From Saturnia japonica (lineage: Eukaryota > Arthropoda > Insecta > Lepidoptera > Saturniidae): DNA of 64,000 nt. The translations under genes were made by a program, and so were the position numbers. The stretch is from the NCBI GenBank assembly GCA_033032175.1, contig CM065313.1, positions 14,981,327-15,045,326 of the forward strand, given 5' to 3'. Positions 22,961 through 34,819 of this stretch are shown in pieces; within the stretch, counting starts at the first letter, position 1, and each line of letters starts with the position of its first letter. Under the pieces are notes generated by a model that saw only the letters and a list, made by a program, of their open reading frames with translations, made no database searches and was not told the origin of the DNA.

Positions 22961-24143
22961 TTTGGTCATTACATATGAAATTGGCGTTTTTTACGGGAGG
23001 AATATAAAGTTTTTTTTTTTTTTTGTAAAATATATTTAATTAATCAAAGTATGCACCGTTGTTATCTATGCACTTTTGCCATCTCATAGGTAGTTCATTG
23101 ATCCCTTTATTAAAAAAAACCATGGAGGCGAGAATTAATAAGCTCTTTGAAGGCGGTTTGGACTGCCGCATCGGAGTTGATTTTTTTTCCTTGTAAGAAG
23201 TTGTCCAAATTCCGGAAAAAATGGTAATCTGTTGGAGCAAGGTCCGGGAAGTACGGTGGATGTCGCAGACATTCCAATTGTAGCTCATTTAACTTAGTGG
23301 TTGTTCGTTGTGCAGTGTGTGGTCTTGCGTTGTCGTGAAGCAGCAGTGGCCTAGAGCGATTGACCAATCTCGGTTGTTTAGCAGCTAGTTCTTCCTTCAT
23401 GGTTTGCAGTTGCTTATAATAGATATCTGCCGTAATCGTTTGGCCAGATTTTAGAAAGCTGTAGTGAACGACACCGGCGCTAGTCCATCAAACACTCACA
23501 AGTAAATTTTTCTGAGTCAATTTTCGTTTAGGGCAGGATTTGGCTGGGTCTCCAGGGTTCAGCCATTGCGGCGAGCGCTTCCGATTATCGTACAGTATCC
23601 ACTTTTCATCACAAGTAATGATTCGATTTAAACCCCCTTCATTATTGTGTCGGTTGAACAAAGTAACACAGTAGTCGACGCGTGTTTGCAAGTTTTTTTA
23701 CTTTCCCGATTTGCTTCCTGTGAAGGATCCGCTTCCACAATAGCCCTTTAATTCTTCATTTTCCACTTTGGTCTCCGGCCGTGTTCTGAAGATCGAAATT
23801 TCCAGAACGAAAACGTTGAAACCAAAAACCGTACCGTGCTTTCTTTTGCGACACCAGCGCCGTACACATCACTAATCCTTCGAGCTGTTTCTGCAGCACT
23901 GGTGCCACGGTAGAACTCGTATTCGTAAATATACCGATATTTCATGATTTCCATTGTGCGGTAATAAGCGACGCCAAAGGAAAAGTAATGAGGAAATAAC
24001 AAATGAATGACTGTTTTCAAAAGTCAAATGTACCAGCTAAATGAATTTATAAATTTGAATTTGGAATTCTTAACCAAAGAGGAGATATTTCAGATCAAAG
24101 TGGTCAGTACGACAATACGCTAATTTCATATGTAAGGACCTAA
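22961..24143 (-). mobile_element. Mariner transposon, cecropia-type, copy 1 (decayed)
   Basis: Terminal inverted repeats are TTTGGTCATTACATATGAAA and, at the other end, TTAGGTCCTTACATATGAAA, flanked by TA/TA. The transposase on the minus strand is broken: N-terminal part 24020-23748 (YEFYRGTSAAETARRI), then frameshifts and a gap in the second helix-turn-helix. The catalytic region 23691-23040 has TCDEKW, HDNARPH and DLAPTDYHF; 34 residues separate the last two aspartates (D,D34D). The ending is CIDNNGAYFD. All three catalytic aspartates are kept, but the frame is not continuous. Confidence 0.93.
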
Positions 24144-25064
24144 TATTTTATAATATTAATATCTAGGTTTCTTTATAATGAACAAAATGCTTGTCTGAAG
24201 TCGAAATTTAATCGTTGATGCCGTATTTCAATTGTTAAAGAATGTTTTTGCACTTATTTTTATAATATTTTTTTGGAATAATAATGTATCGTTTTCTAAC
24301 TTTATAAGTTTAAGTGTAACTTAGTGATGTTTCCCTTGAACATTTAAAGGGTCTTTAACTAATTTACATGCGAAATGATTTTTACAGTTTTATAAATGAA
24401 GTAGCTACTTAATAATAAGAACAAAATATTAAGAGTTTTATTACTAACTTAACCGGTTCAGAGACATTGGAGAATAAATAACATTTAGGACAATTTCAAG
24501 TGAATTAATGTTTTCTTTTCAGTTTTTCCTAATTTTCCTGGAAATATAAAAATATTATCTAAGTTTAATTAATCTATTCGATATTTTAGTAATTTAGCGA
24601 AAAATTCTATATTTCCTCTTTAAAAACCCTTACTATAATTATTCTTACAGAAAACATATTATCGTTTATCAAAGAAAAGGGAATGTTTTGTTTTAAGTGT
24701 TAAAATATTTACTTATCTAAGTACCTACTTATCGCAATTGTGAGAATAGAGTTATGTTGTCATTGAACTACATACTATAAACGCGGTTGATATTGCCATT
24801 TGTACCTCTATATTTGGTAATTAATAATCGCAAGTTATTAAATACATAATACGTTGTTACTTGAATGAGTAATCATGTTGAGTCCATTCTACTTTTAGCG
24901 AATTATTAAAAGAACTGAACGAGTTACTCGTAAGTGGTATGTGCATAAACCGTATCAAACATTCGACTCGCGTATTTATTCATGCACGGCGCAGCACCGA
25001 TTTGTTTTTTAAGAACATTGTTAGGTCATACGAATTTAAAGAAATCATTTACGTTTTGCTTTTG

Positions 25065-25625
25065 GCCACCATTTCATTTTATGTTAAAAGAGGTCAATCG
25101 ACGAATCCGACTCGGCTGGGCACCGTTTAGAAATCTACGTAATATCTTCTCGTCCAAGAAATTGCAGTGTCTCGAGAAGAAAGACTTTGATCAGTGTGTG
25201 TTGCCTGTTATGACATATGCTGCTGAGATGTAGTCGCTAATTATGGGCCTCATAACAAAGCTCTCAAAGCCACTCAAAGAACAATGGAGAGAGCTGCTCG
25301 AAGTTTCTCTGCGTGATCGAAACAGAAATGTGGAGATAGCCCTAAGAATAGCTAGATTTAAGTGGCAGTAGATGGGGCACGTATCTCGTAGAACGGATGG
25401 CCGTTGGGCCCAAAGAGTTCTCGAGTGGCGGCCACGTACCGGAAGACGCAACGTGGGCAAACCCGCCACAAAGTAGACCGAAGACTTGGTAAAGACTGCT
25501 GGAAGCCGTTGGATGCGGATAACACAGGATCGGTCGTTGTGGCGATCTTTGGAGAAGGCCTTTATGATGATCTGTCCTGTAGTGGACGGCTTTCGGCTGG
25601 TATGATGATAATGTGTACTACAAAT
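25065..25625 (+). mobile_element. RTE-type LINE reverse transcriptase C-terminal relic
   Basis: Reads EVNRRIRLGWAPFRNLRNIF then CVLPVMTYAAEM, and later GHVSRRTDGRWAQRVLEWRP followed by TEDLVKTAGSRWMRITQDRS in other frames. This is the typical end of RTE-clade elements (CVLPVMTYGAETW). Stops and frameshifts make it inactive, and the 5' part is missing. Confidence 0.8.
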
Positions 25626-26479
25626 GCATTTATTTATAACTAGGTTTGCTAAAAGTGTATTAATTATAATTAACATTTATATTATATTTAAATATAGGTC
25701 GGTAAAATAAAAACAAATTGTCATAATTACGTTTCCAGCCAGTGAAGCAGGAATTAACATTTCGCGGTCAAATACAATACAAGGCCAGTTTTTTTTTGTC
25801 ACGCCTCTGAGTTAGTCTGCCGTTACAGTTTTTGTACGAGCTTTGTTTTTCATTTATCCTATAATAATGACGGTTTATACTAAATCGTTTCCTAAACATT
25901 TTCACTTTAGATTAAATACGTTTATAGGTAAAACCGTTCTTGCTCTTTGTTTTCAATCAATAAAAGTAAATAGTTGTTGGTGTAAAGATGTTGATATCCT
26001 ATTACAATAATACAACACAAACTACTAGACAAGCTTGTTCACTTTAAAATTCAACAGAGTAAAAAAGGTCTTTGTGTCACATCTAACCGCTTTTACGCAC
26101 ACAATTACCTACGCATTCACATCAGTGTATATACGTATACATTATATACATGTAGTATCTTTATGCAGTGTTCCAATAAAAATCATTGTATCTAAACGAG
26201 AACCAAAATCTAAACCCAATTTTAAACGCAAATTTATTATTGTAAACGATGAGCGCTTAAGTTTGAAAGATTATTTAACATTTTTGGTATGGTGTAAAAT
26301 TTGTGGCTTTATAGTCCTGTCTAACGTAATGTGTAAATGGCTTAAACTATCACAAACGCTTCATTATAATATGATTGAAATAAAAAATGTTAGCTACAAA
26401 TGTAGTACAAGAAGTCGGTTAAAAATGTAAAGAGTTATTTGGTAGCATATTAATATGATAACGTAGATCAGCTAACTTG

Positions 26480-26765
26480 GTGTGGGCACCTTGTGGAGTC
26501 TTCTAGGTTGCCAAAGTCTGTTTTCTATTCAGAAATCGGCTCAGGTAAACTCAAGCCTGGAGGACAATATCTACGCTACCGGGATGTCTTGAAGCGCCCA
26601 CCTGACCTCATGTTTGTTCAGTACCACGTGGGAGGAACTTGCAGTTTAAAGACTGCGAAGAATGCGGTCATTACAGGAACTGAAAGTTTTGAACGTTCCC
26701 GAGATTAAGATCTTGATGCCAAACGCAAATTTCGAAAAACTCGTACCAAGCCATCCTACGTAGGT
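26480..26765 (+). mobile_element. LINE C-terminal relic
   Basis: Reads [33 protein letters not shown], matching the common LINE ending (SRLPKQ..YGEL..GKR..G....RYKD..K). 5'-truncated and broken after ~70 codons. Confidence 0.65.
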
Positions 26766-26999
26766 ACCGAATCTTTAAGACCAATTTCGGATTCGCAAGT
26801 CACATTCGTTATAGAAATTAACAGGGTGTCACCGTCGACGGCTATGTCTTGGGGAACAATCCTCATTTTTTCTTAGAAAAATGTCAGGCCTTTTATTAGG
26901 TTTTGATGGGTTAATGAGTTGCTATGACTTGACTATTTTGATTAAAATACAAATTTTTCTTGAGCATATCATTTGTACATATTCACAACACGCCAGAAA

Positions 27000-29900
27000 T
27001 ACTTGACAGCCACAATAACAAAACAATTAAACTTTAAATACTTGCGAATACATAAAGTTAAAAATACATTTTAACATATCTTAGGTGTACATACTCTTTT
27101 TCAAAATTCTCCGAAAATTAAAATTTACTTTATAATGAAGTCCGGTAGGTAATACCTAGGATATGAAAGTAGTACCTACCTATACCTAATAATAAAGTAA
27201 TAAAGAATAGGTTTTCTTTGAAAGTAGCTTGGTAAATTAACGGTATTGTCTCTAATGGTAAAGCACAACACAATTATAATAATATTGGATATGTTTAGAT
27301 ATTCATTGATTTACAAAATCCCTATCAATGTGCTAACTGCAATAATTATGTCGTCTTTAAATAAGAATCAAAATTATTATTATTATAATATGAATTATGA
27401 TAAATTATTAATATCAACTTTTTGCTGCTGTCAAAAAAAGTGGTCCTTCTGCCAGTGCCTTATTCTTCGTGGGTCCCGAATGTCCCGACTACTCAGTATT
27501 CGGCAACCTATGATTTACCTATTTACAAACTTTAATATTGTGAATACGTTTTTTTTTTTCTTGTGACCGGCCCTCAACCGGCCTTCCTTCCTCTTTTATC
27601 AATGGCATCGATATAATCTTTACATGCATGAGTGCCAATGAATTTATTCTATTTTGGGTTTATACACGTCTGGTAATTTTAAGAAGACCGAAAATTTACT
27701 TAGTAACCTCAAAGTATTCAAGATATTTTAGTCAGCGTTAGTTCAAGTAGGTACTTAACATAACAATCGACAAGGCAGTTAGAGCGATTAGTAACGTTTA
27801 ACAGGCATAAACAATATGGTGTAGTGTTATTCTATACGCTGATCTGTATATGATCGCATATTTCTTTCAACGTGTATATTATTCTTTGAGCATTAGGTAA
27901 GTTTCATTTGAATAATAATGGCTAATAATACAGACTAGGATTTTGATATTATTTCTCTTGAGAAGGGTCCATTTTTCGTTAATGTGCAGGTTTCATTATT
28001 TAATTATAGGCAGCCATGCTATAATTATGTTTCGAATCAATACAAATAAGCAGATACCTGTGTATTATTTTTATACACGCAAATTATCTTTAGGATTTAA
28101 GGCTCTAAAAGTCTACATTATTTAATACAGTTACAGCCAGGGATGGTAGATAGTGACCCAATAATCCTGGTATAGATGTCGCTAAAAGTGTGTTTTAAAA
28201 AAACGCTGGTACCTCTCAAGCAATTCTACCGCCCCAGGACCTCGTCGATGCGAAAAATAATAAACACCAGGGGCTATAATCCGCTTTCCACTCCGTATCC
28301 GTACGACGGCATTTTTTTAACAAACCCTGAAACCTGCCACGTGTACCAGGAAATCGGTACATCTACCTTCCCTGGTAAAAGCCTTCTAATAATTATAACG
28401 TCCTTTAAAATGATAATCGATATGTAAATATTAAGTATTCGTAAAGGCTCAAAACCTTTAAGTTCGACAAAGTAATAGGTATTTATGTTTATTCTGTATT
28501 GTATGAAAAAAAGATCTTTATAGAAAACTGAATGTGTAATGATTAATGAAGGATTTATTGCCCAACAGAGCTTTAATAATAGCCCAGAGTACCTACATCG
28601 TAACCGGACTTTGTTCAGGAGGATAAATACTACGGACGAAAACAAACTGTTGTACAATAACATAATATATTAAATGCAAGATACGATTTATTTTATCATT
28701 GGAAGTCTTTTTAACCCTGTTGAGTAATTTAAAGAAATGATTCAAATTGATTTTTCGCATCTCATGCCATTTTCAACTCCTCCGTTTCGTGGCCAATATT
28801 GAGATTTGCGAAGGGAAGGGATTGCGTAATTCCTAATCAAACTTATTAAACTCGACTATTTATATAAGTAGTGATGATATCACAAACGCTTGACAAGTTT
28901 AAAAGAAAAATTGAATTACATAGTAATAAGGTACTTAGTCAGCAATCCTTATTTTATGTGTGGGATAAACAAACAAACAGGATAAAAATTATAATAAGTA
29001 TGAAGGCTATGAACAGAGCGCGGGTGTCGATTCGTGCTCGTTTAAAGGTCACAGTTCTGTCACATGCCTTTCCGGGCCCACTTCCGATAAGCTGACCTTT
29101 ATTTTACGGAAGAACCATAAATAGAACTTACACAAGTCTAGAATAAAAATAATGTAAAGGTAGACATGTTAATCCACTAAAGAGATTTAAAAACCCGTAA
29201 ATGTTTAACTTGAGAAAACGTCGATAAACAATAAATACTCGCTTAAACTTCAACATAAGAAAATGATAATAATATTAAGCAGTACATTTAAAAGAAAAAT
29301 GCACTAAATGGAATTTTGATTGCCCCATAGGAGAACTAAAAATCAAATTAAATTAAATAACAAATATAGAGACAGTAAGACTCGAACAAACTTGCCTAAT
29401 GAAAATAAACTGTATTTTATGAAGATTTTAAAAACATAACATCTTTCCTAATAGGGCACGGTTCTTGTTACGCTTATTAGACTTCTCAAGTTCTCAACGT
29501 TGTAAATAACGTACCAATAAATAACTTCCATGCAGATAATAAATATATTGGCGTGCAGGTACACGGGATCTAGATCAAAGTAAGTCAGACGTATTTAGAG
29601 TCCAGATGAACCTCTGTAAACAGTTGCAATAAATGAGATAAACAACTAATTTTAGAGTTGAAAGTGAAACATACCACAGAGCACAGGATGTCCGAGTAGG
29701 TACGACATGCGTAAACCGACCCGTAAATATGTTTATAGGTTAAATCTGTTGTTCTTAAATTTTATACTTTCCGCACCTTTTTATAACCAGAAATTCGCAG
29801 AAGCTCTTAGCGAATTCAAGCAATATAATAATACTAATGAACTGATTTATATTTCTGGGTTAAAAGGAAAAAGTTTGATTGATTGATATTCCAATATTCT

Positions 29901-30330
29901 TTTACTTAAAACATTTTATGCAGTCTCTTTATGCAGCGAGACAGAAGGGCGTGGGCGCGGGCGTCAAATAGTCAATGCGCAAACTATGAACGTTACTGGC
30001 TAAAATAATTGACTTCGTCGGGCTGACCGACATGCTCAAAATAATGTGTTTTAATTTGTCGGTAATGTCCTGTGGTAAACATTAACTGAAAACTTTGTGT
30101 CATGAGCCAAATCGTAAAACAATGACTCTGAACCTTAGAAGCATATGGGCGTAAGACTCTTACTGTAAGATAAAAAGAACTAGTTCGAAGTTACATTCTT
30201 ATGTTTCTAAGGTACAAATATAATTATCGTGTACATATCGCTCAAGATTTGACCTTCATCTTCTACCTGAGACGACAAATATTAAATACTGTACCGTATT
30301 AAAATGCATGAGAAATTTTAATTCTGTGAA
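27000..30330. other. AT-rich stretch with no recognised gene
   Basis: Only short open frames with no recognisable protein similarity; no clear repeat family. A 129-codon minus frame (28663-28274) and a 106-codon plus frame (27246-27566) are within chance expectation for DNA of this kind. Confidence 0.55.
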
Positions 30331-30334
30331 AAAA

Positions 30335-30455
30335 AAAATTCAATTTAGGCCCCAAGAAGCCACTTGCGAATGTCAATACAACAACTACTACTGGTTCGGA
30401 AACGTGACAGTGATCTAGAAGTGCCGGTAAAAAACTCGATCGGGTTTACCAATTT
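30335..30455 (-). mobile_element. 5'-truncated LINE 3' UTR
   Basis: The minus strand has AACCCGATCGAGTTTTTTAC, CCGAACCAGTAGTAGTTG, TTGACATTCGCAAGTGGC and GGGGCCTAAATTGAATT. It matches the 3' UTR of the LINE at 46503-46912 in the other orientation. Confidence 0.7.
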
Positions 30456-30994
30456 CATTTTTAATTATTATAATTGTTTGTGGATATGTCTTAGAAAATT
30501 TCCGTACTACTAGTTAGAATATTAAACTAACTTTAGTTTTGCTAGTACTTATACTTTACTCGTAATTTATAAAGCTACAGACGCTAAACCTTCCGTGGAT
30601 GCCATCCATAGGTCTATACATTCAACAATAATAAGTATTAATATTTAGGCGTTAAGCTCGCTAGTTACTATAAGATCACCTACACATTAAAATCTTTGTT
30701 ACTGTTAAGTGAACTACAATTAGAAACTTCTCAGACTGTACGATGACAGTCCTTGAATGTCATTTCTCGCGTGCTCGGTGCTCATTAGAATAAATTGAAG
30801 TGAATTTTATATAATATAATACACTAATAACAACCTGAGAAATATTTATAAGTAATACAAATTTCGTATGAATTAACAAAATTTATATACCAGAATACCT
30901 ACTTTTTTTTTTCTAACACCGCTTTTCATTACATATATGGAAGTTTTTTTTTTTTATTAAAAGTAAGATTTTAGTTAAAAGTATTAAAATTATT

Positions 30995-31210
30995 AATCAC
31001 TAGCTATGCCCCACGGTTTCAACCCCTATCATTGTTCTCACTTCCCGTACTTGCCTACAGATTTCCAAATTGCTTGATGGTCATGGTTACTGCTCAGCAC
31101 CTTAAGAGTTGTACCGTGAACTTATACAGCATATAATCTTCCTCAATAAAGAGGCTAAAAATTAATGCAAAAAGGATTTTTCAAATCTGACAGGTATTTC
31201 CAGAGAAACT
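30995..31210 (-). repeat. Lepidopteran interspersed repeat, family B, reversed copy
   Basis: Begins ACTAGCTATGCCCCACGGTT TC and contains TTCTCACTTCCCGTACTTGC, the reverse complement of family B. Confidence 0.65.
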
Positions 31211-31497
31211 TATAAAATTAACACTCTCTCTTTGCAAGACAACCAAATAGAAATTTACTCTTTTGCCTTTATAAAACCATTATTTTCAAAACATTTTGCA
31301 CATGCACATTACAAAGTGCATTCTGATAATATAAAAATCAATAAAAGACAAGAACATACACAGGCATTAAAAGAACTCGTCGAACGTGATATCAGTATTT
31401 GTTATTAATATACTTTACGTTAGTCACATAAGTAAACTGCGTTACTCATTAAAATATCTTTATAAATATAAAACACACTACGCTATTCGACACTTAT

Positions 31498-31595
31498 CAT
31501 CATCATCAGTTCAGAAATACGTCCACTTCTGGATGTAGGCCTCCCCCAAATATCGCCATGGACCACCTTGTGGCAGGTCTGCCTCGACATTTATA
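31498..31595. repeat. Short widespread insect repeat fragment
   Basis: CATCATCATCAGTTCAG followed by CGTCCACTTCTGGATGTAGG and CCTCCCCCAAATATCGCCAT. This signature is recurrent in Lepidoptera genomes; only ~100 nt is present here. Confidence 0.5.
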
Positions 31596-32234
31596 ACATA
31601 ACATTAAGCATCACATACGTAAATTATTCCATTTATTATAGGAATGAAAGTATGAGACCAAACAATTTACTATTTTAAAACTAAATACTTATTCGTAAAA
31701 CTAGGTACGAGTAGGTTTGAATACAATTTAAGTGATTAAGTATATCTAAAGTTTATAATATGGTAGTGAGCTGGTCACATCTGTCGAAGAACCGACAACG
31801 GTTGGTGTAGTTATGCTGGATGTCGGGTGTGTTGACTGTTGAGTACGTTGACTATGTCATGGTAAACGTATTGTAGGGCGACCTCAAGGTGAAGAAAGCG
31901 ACGGTTTGAGATAAACATCTTGAAGTAACTGGTTGCATAAAGTCAGAGATCAGATACTGTATTAAGTTTTGAAAAAGGCTTATGTTCAGCAACAGACTGT
32001 TACGGACTAACAATAATGATGATGTGATTAAACCTTGTTGTATAACTAAATACGGAAATGTTAAATTGCTGGTTAACCATGATCTGCATAAATCAACGTA
32101 TGGAGCATGTTTCCCTTTGAACCTTATTTCTATTAGTTGAATTATTTATACATGCACTGTTCAATATAGAGATTCTATTTAGCTATGTATTTACTATAAC
32201 TACATCTGTACTATAATAATTTAAATCTATAGTG

Positions 32235-32760
32235 GTTATTTTTTGTTTGAACGCGATAATCTCTGGAACCACTAATCAGATTTGATTTTTTTTTGTTGTA
32301 TAATAAAGCCTATTTATAGGTTATATAAGTTCTTGCAACGACCGTAAGGATGGGGAGGAGCACTAACAATGAACGTCAAGCAATCTGGCAAGATGTAGGT
32401 AAGTACAGGAAGAGACAACCATTGAGTTATCTACTAGAGCAGCTATTACGAATAAAAGTTGTGGTGCTCCACTTATTACCGCGGGGCGCGGGGCAAGCAC
32501 GCATTTTTTCCTGACTGACTATACTGTCAGCCTGAGGGGCCCTAAACAAACAGAGCCGCTGATGACTTTGACAGCTTCACCGGGATTGGGGGCGAGCGCT
32601 TAAGGCACTGAGCCACAAAAGCATTGGCAACAGGCGTCTTCTATAGTATGTAGCACATAATACATAAGATTACTCGGGTGCGTACACAGCGCGGCGCGTT
32701 CGAATTGATCAAATAAATGTAACACGAGTGAAACCGTGGGGCATTACTAATATATAACAA
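32235..32760 (+). repeat. Family B repeat interrupted by a LINE 3' end (nested)
   Basis: The left half (TTGTTTGAACGCGATAATCT to ~32460) and right half (CTCGGGTGCGTACACAGC to GTGAAACCGTGGGGCAT) belong to one family B unit. Between them (~32490-32640), in reverse orientation, lies the LINE 3' end TGACTGACTATACTGTCAGC ... GGGGGCGAGCGCTTAAGGC. Confidence 0.65.
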
Positions 32761-33402
32761 ACATAGGTGCATTAGTATGAAATGAAGCCTTATTAAGGTA
32801 CTTGATATTATGTATCTACCAAATGAAACCTACTCAAAGCTATGCCTACTCATTTACAAAGCATACTACTAATCCTAAACACAATCTTATCCTAAAACCC
32901 TGTCGATATTTTATAGAAAAATACCCCTCCTATTCTATGTGAGTGCCAGTAGGTATAGATTTATAGGTAAAGTGTATTTAGAATACATAATAATATATAT
33001 TATAAAAGTTATATACGAAAGTTAGTCCATTACGTCTTTATGGGCTAATTTAGCGGATCGATTTTGATGTACCTAGATAAGCATACCAACTTCTTTGTAA
33101 TTTAAAGTCGGGAAAACAATGTAAAGGTACCTCCTACCTACCTACTTTTCACATTTTTATGTATATTCTTTTTGATAGAAATATCAGACTGATAAATGCG
33201 CGGTAAACCTGCTATTATAAACACAATCTATTACGTCAAAGTAAAATATTCCATACATTATTTTTATTCAGGTACTGTAGGTTACGTAATATTTAGGTAT
33301 GTACTACACAAGGAACATAATATTATCACATTCTTACCTAATTTTTCCTAACTGTCGATATTTACGTGGTAGATTTCATTCTTAAAATTGATAATATATC
33401 CA

Positions 33403-33911
33403 ACTAGCAGTGCCCGTCGCTTCGCTCACGTGGACTACAGAATGCCCGCGTGAATCTTGTTCCCCGCTCGCAGCTAAAATGCTTATTGTGGGTGTTGTGT
33501 TCCTTAGACGATAGATGTATAATCTCCGGACTTTTTTGTAGGTCTTTTTAATACCTACAATTATGTAGTACATTAATTTGCTATATCTCTTATGGTTTAC
33601 TCAGCATAAGCCATTTAAGCGCCCGAATTGATTCACCATGACTAGTTTTTTTAATTATGCGGAACCCTAATTCTTTTCCTAAAATAACAGTAGCCTAAGT
33701 TACTCCCTATATCATCAGCTATCAGTGAAAGTCCCGTCAAAATCGGTCCAACCGTTTCGGAGATTATCCGAACGAACACACAGACAGACAAAAATTTCAA
33801 TAAATGGGCTTTTTGTTATAGGTATCGTATATACTTTCATATGCATTTAGTAATAAACTATTATTTAGACATTACAAACAGACACTTCAATTTTATTAAT
33901 TGTATATAAGT
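33403..33911 (-). repeat. Lepidopteran interspersed repeat, family A, reversed copy
   Basis: Starts ACTAGCAGTGCCCGTCGCTT C and ends AGACACTTCAATTTTATTAA, the reverse complement of 19370-19885. Blocks are in the same order, with no ORF. Confidence 0.75.
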
Positions 33912-33999
33912 TATAGATGATAAGTCGTCGGTATCGTCCTTATTTTAAAAGTATAGTACTTTGATTATGTTATTCGTTCATTATTTAGGTTTAAAACGC

Positions 34000-34235
34000 T
34001 TTGCCGGATGGTAGACAATTGTAGCAGACTGGACAGCAACTAGCATCAGATGCACACCTGTCATAGTGGCGCGCTTACGCTTATAACCGGGATCAGACAG
34101 TGTAACAACCAGCCGCCGAGAAGCTTGCAGGCCGGGATGACAGCGACGATCGTCGATCGTTGCCCATCTCTCGGTAGTCGCAGTTGATTTTGGATTGTAC
34201 TGTGCTCACCATCCTAGGCACGGTGTCATTTTACC
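34000..34235. repeat. Probable LINE-tail-like repeat, unclassified
   Basis: GC-richer block ending TTGGATTGTACTGTGCTCAC CATC. Related endings occur at 9530-9570, 22600-22630 and 61000-61025 (GGATTGTTCTGTGCTTACCA). No open frame. Confidence 0.4.
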
Positions 34236-34819
34236 ATACTACAATTAAAAAAAAAACGTAACAGTTTATATCCGACAATCCACAAAACCGTTATAATAAA
34301 ACAAGAGTACTACAATAGCATTAGGTTTTAATCAATATTTTAAGAAATTAACTAAGTCAGGTAATTACAATTGCATTAATCAATTAATTAGTATTAGTGG
34401 AGTCGTACTCACAACTATTGATACTATTGTTTACGATATGTTCGCCGATGTTCAGTTTACATTTCTAGTAGTAGTAGATACTGAATCGAAGGTGGTACAT
34501 TAGAATTATAAGCGAGTTCACATGACCTTGACATTCGTAAGCACTTAGCGCTGAGCTGACTATACGTAACATACCATCACGCCTGTGTCACCGAAGGATT
34601 AGGCAGAGATGTACTAATATTCACCCACAGATCGCCGGGTATTTATTTAGGTCTTATGTAATAGGGGGCGAGCCTATTGCCATTAATCGGGCACAAAGCC
34701 AAACTCGAGCTGCTATTGAGAATTTCATAGAAAAATCCAATAACACATTGCTCGACCTGGAAATCAAACCCAGGATCTCGAGCATAACAGTCTCATAGTA
34801 GTCGACGCAGCTAACGATA

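Noticed and set aside
25191..25676. 161-codon minus-strand open frame
   Set aside because: It is the antisense of the RTE reverse transcriptase relic on the plus strand, which matches a known family.
26035..26430. 131-codon plus-strand open frame
   Set aside because: No recognisable domain, starts on a non-ATG codon, AT-driven composition (Lys, Ile, Val, Tyr). A frame this long is expected about once or twice by chance in 64 kb searched in six frames.
28274..28663. 129-codon minus-strand open frame
   Set aside because: No similarity recognised and no splice or promoter context; no start codon in a sensible place.
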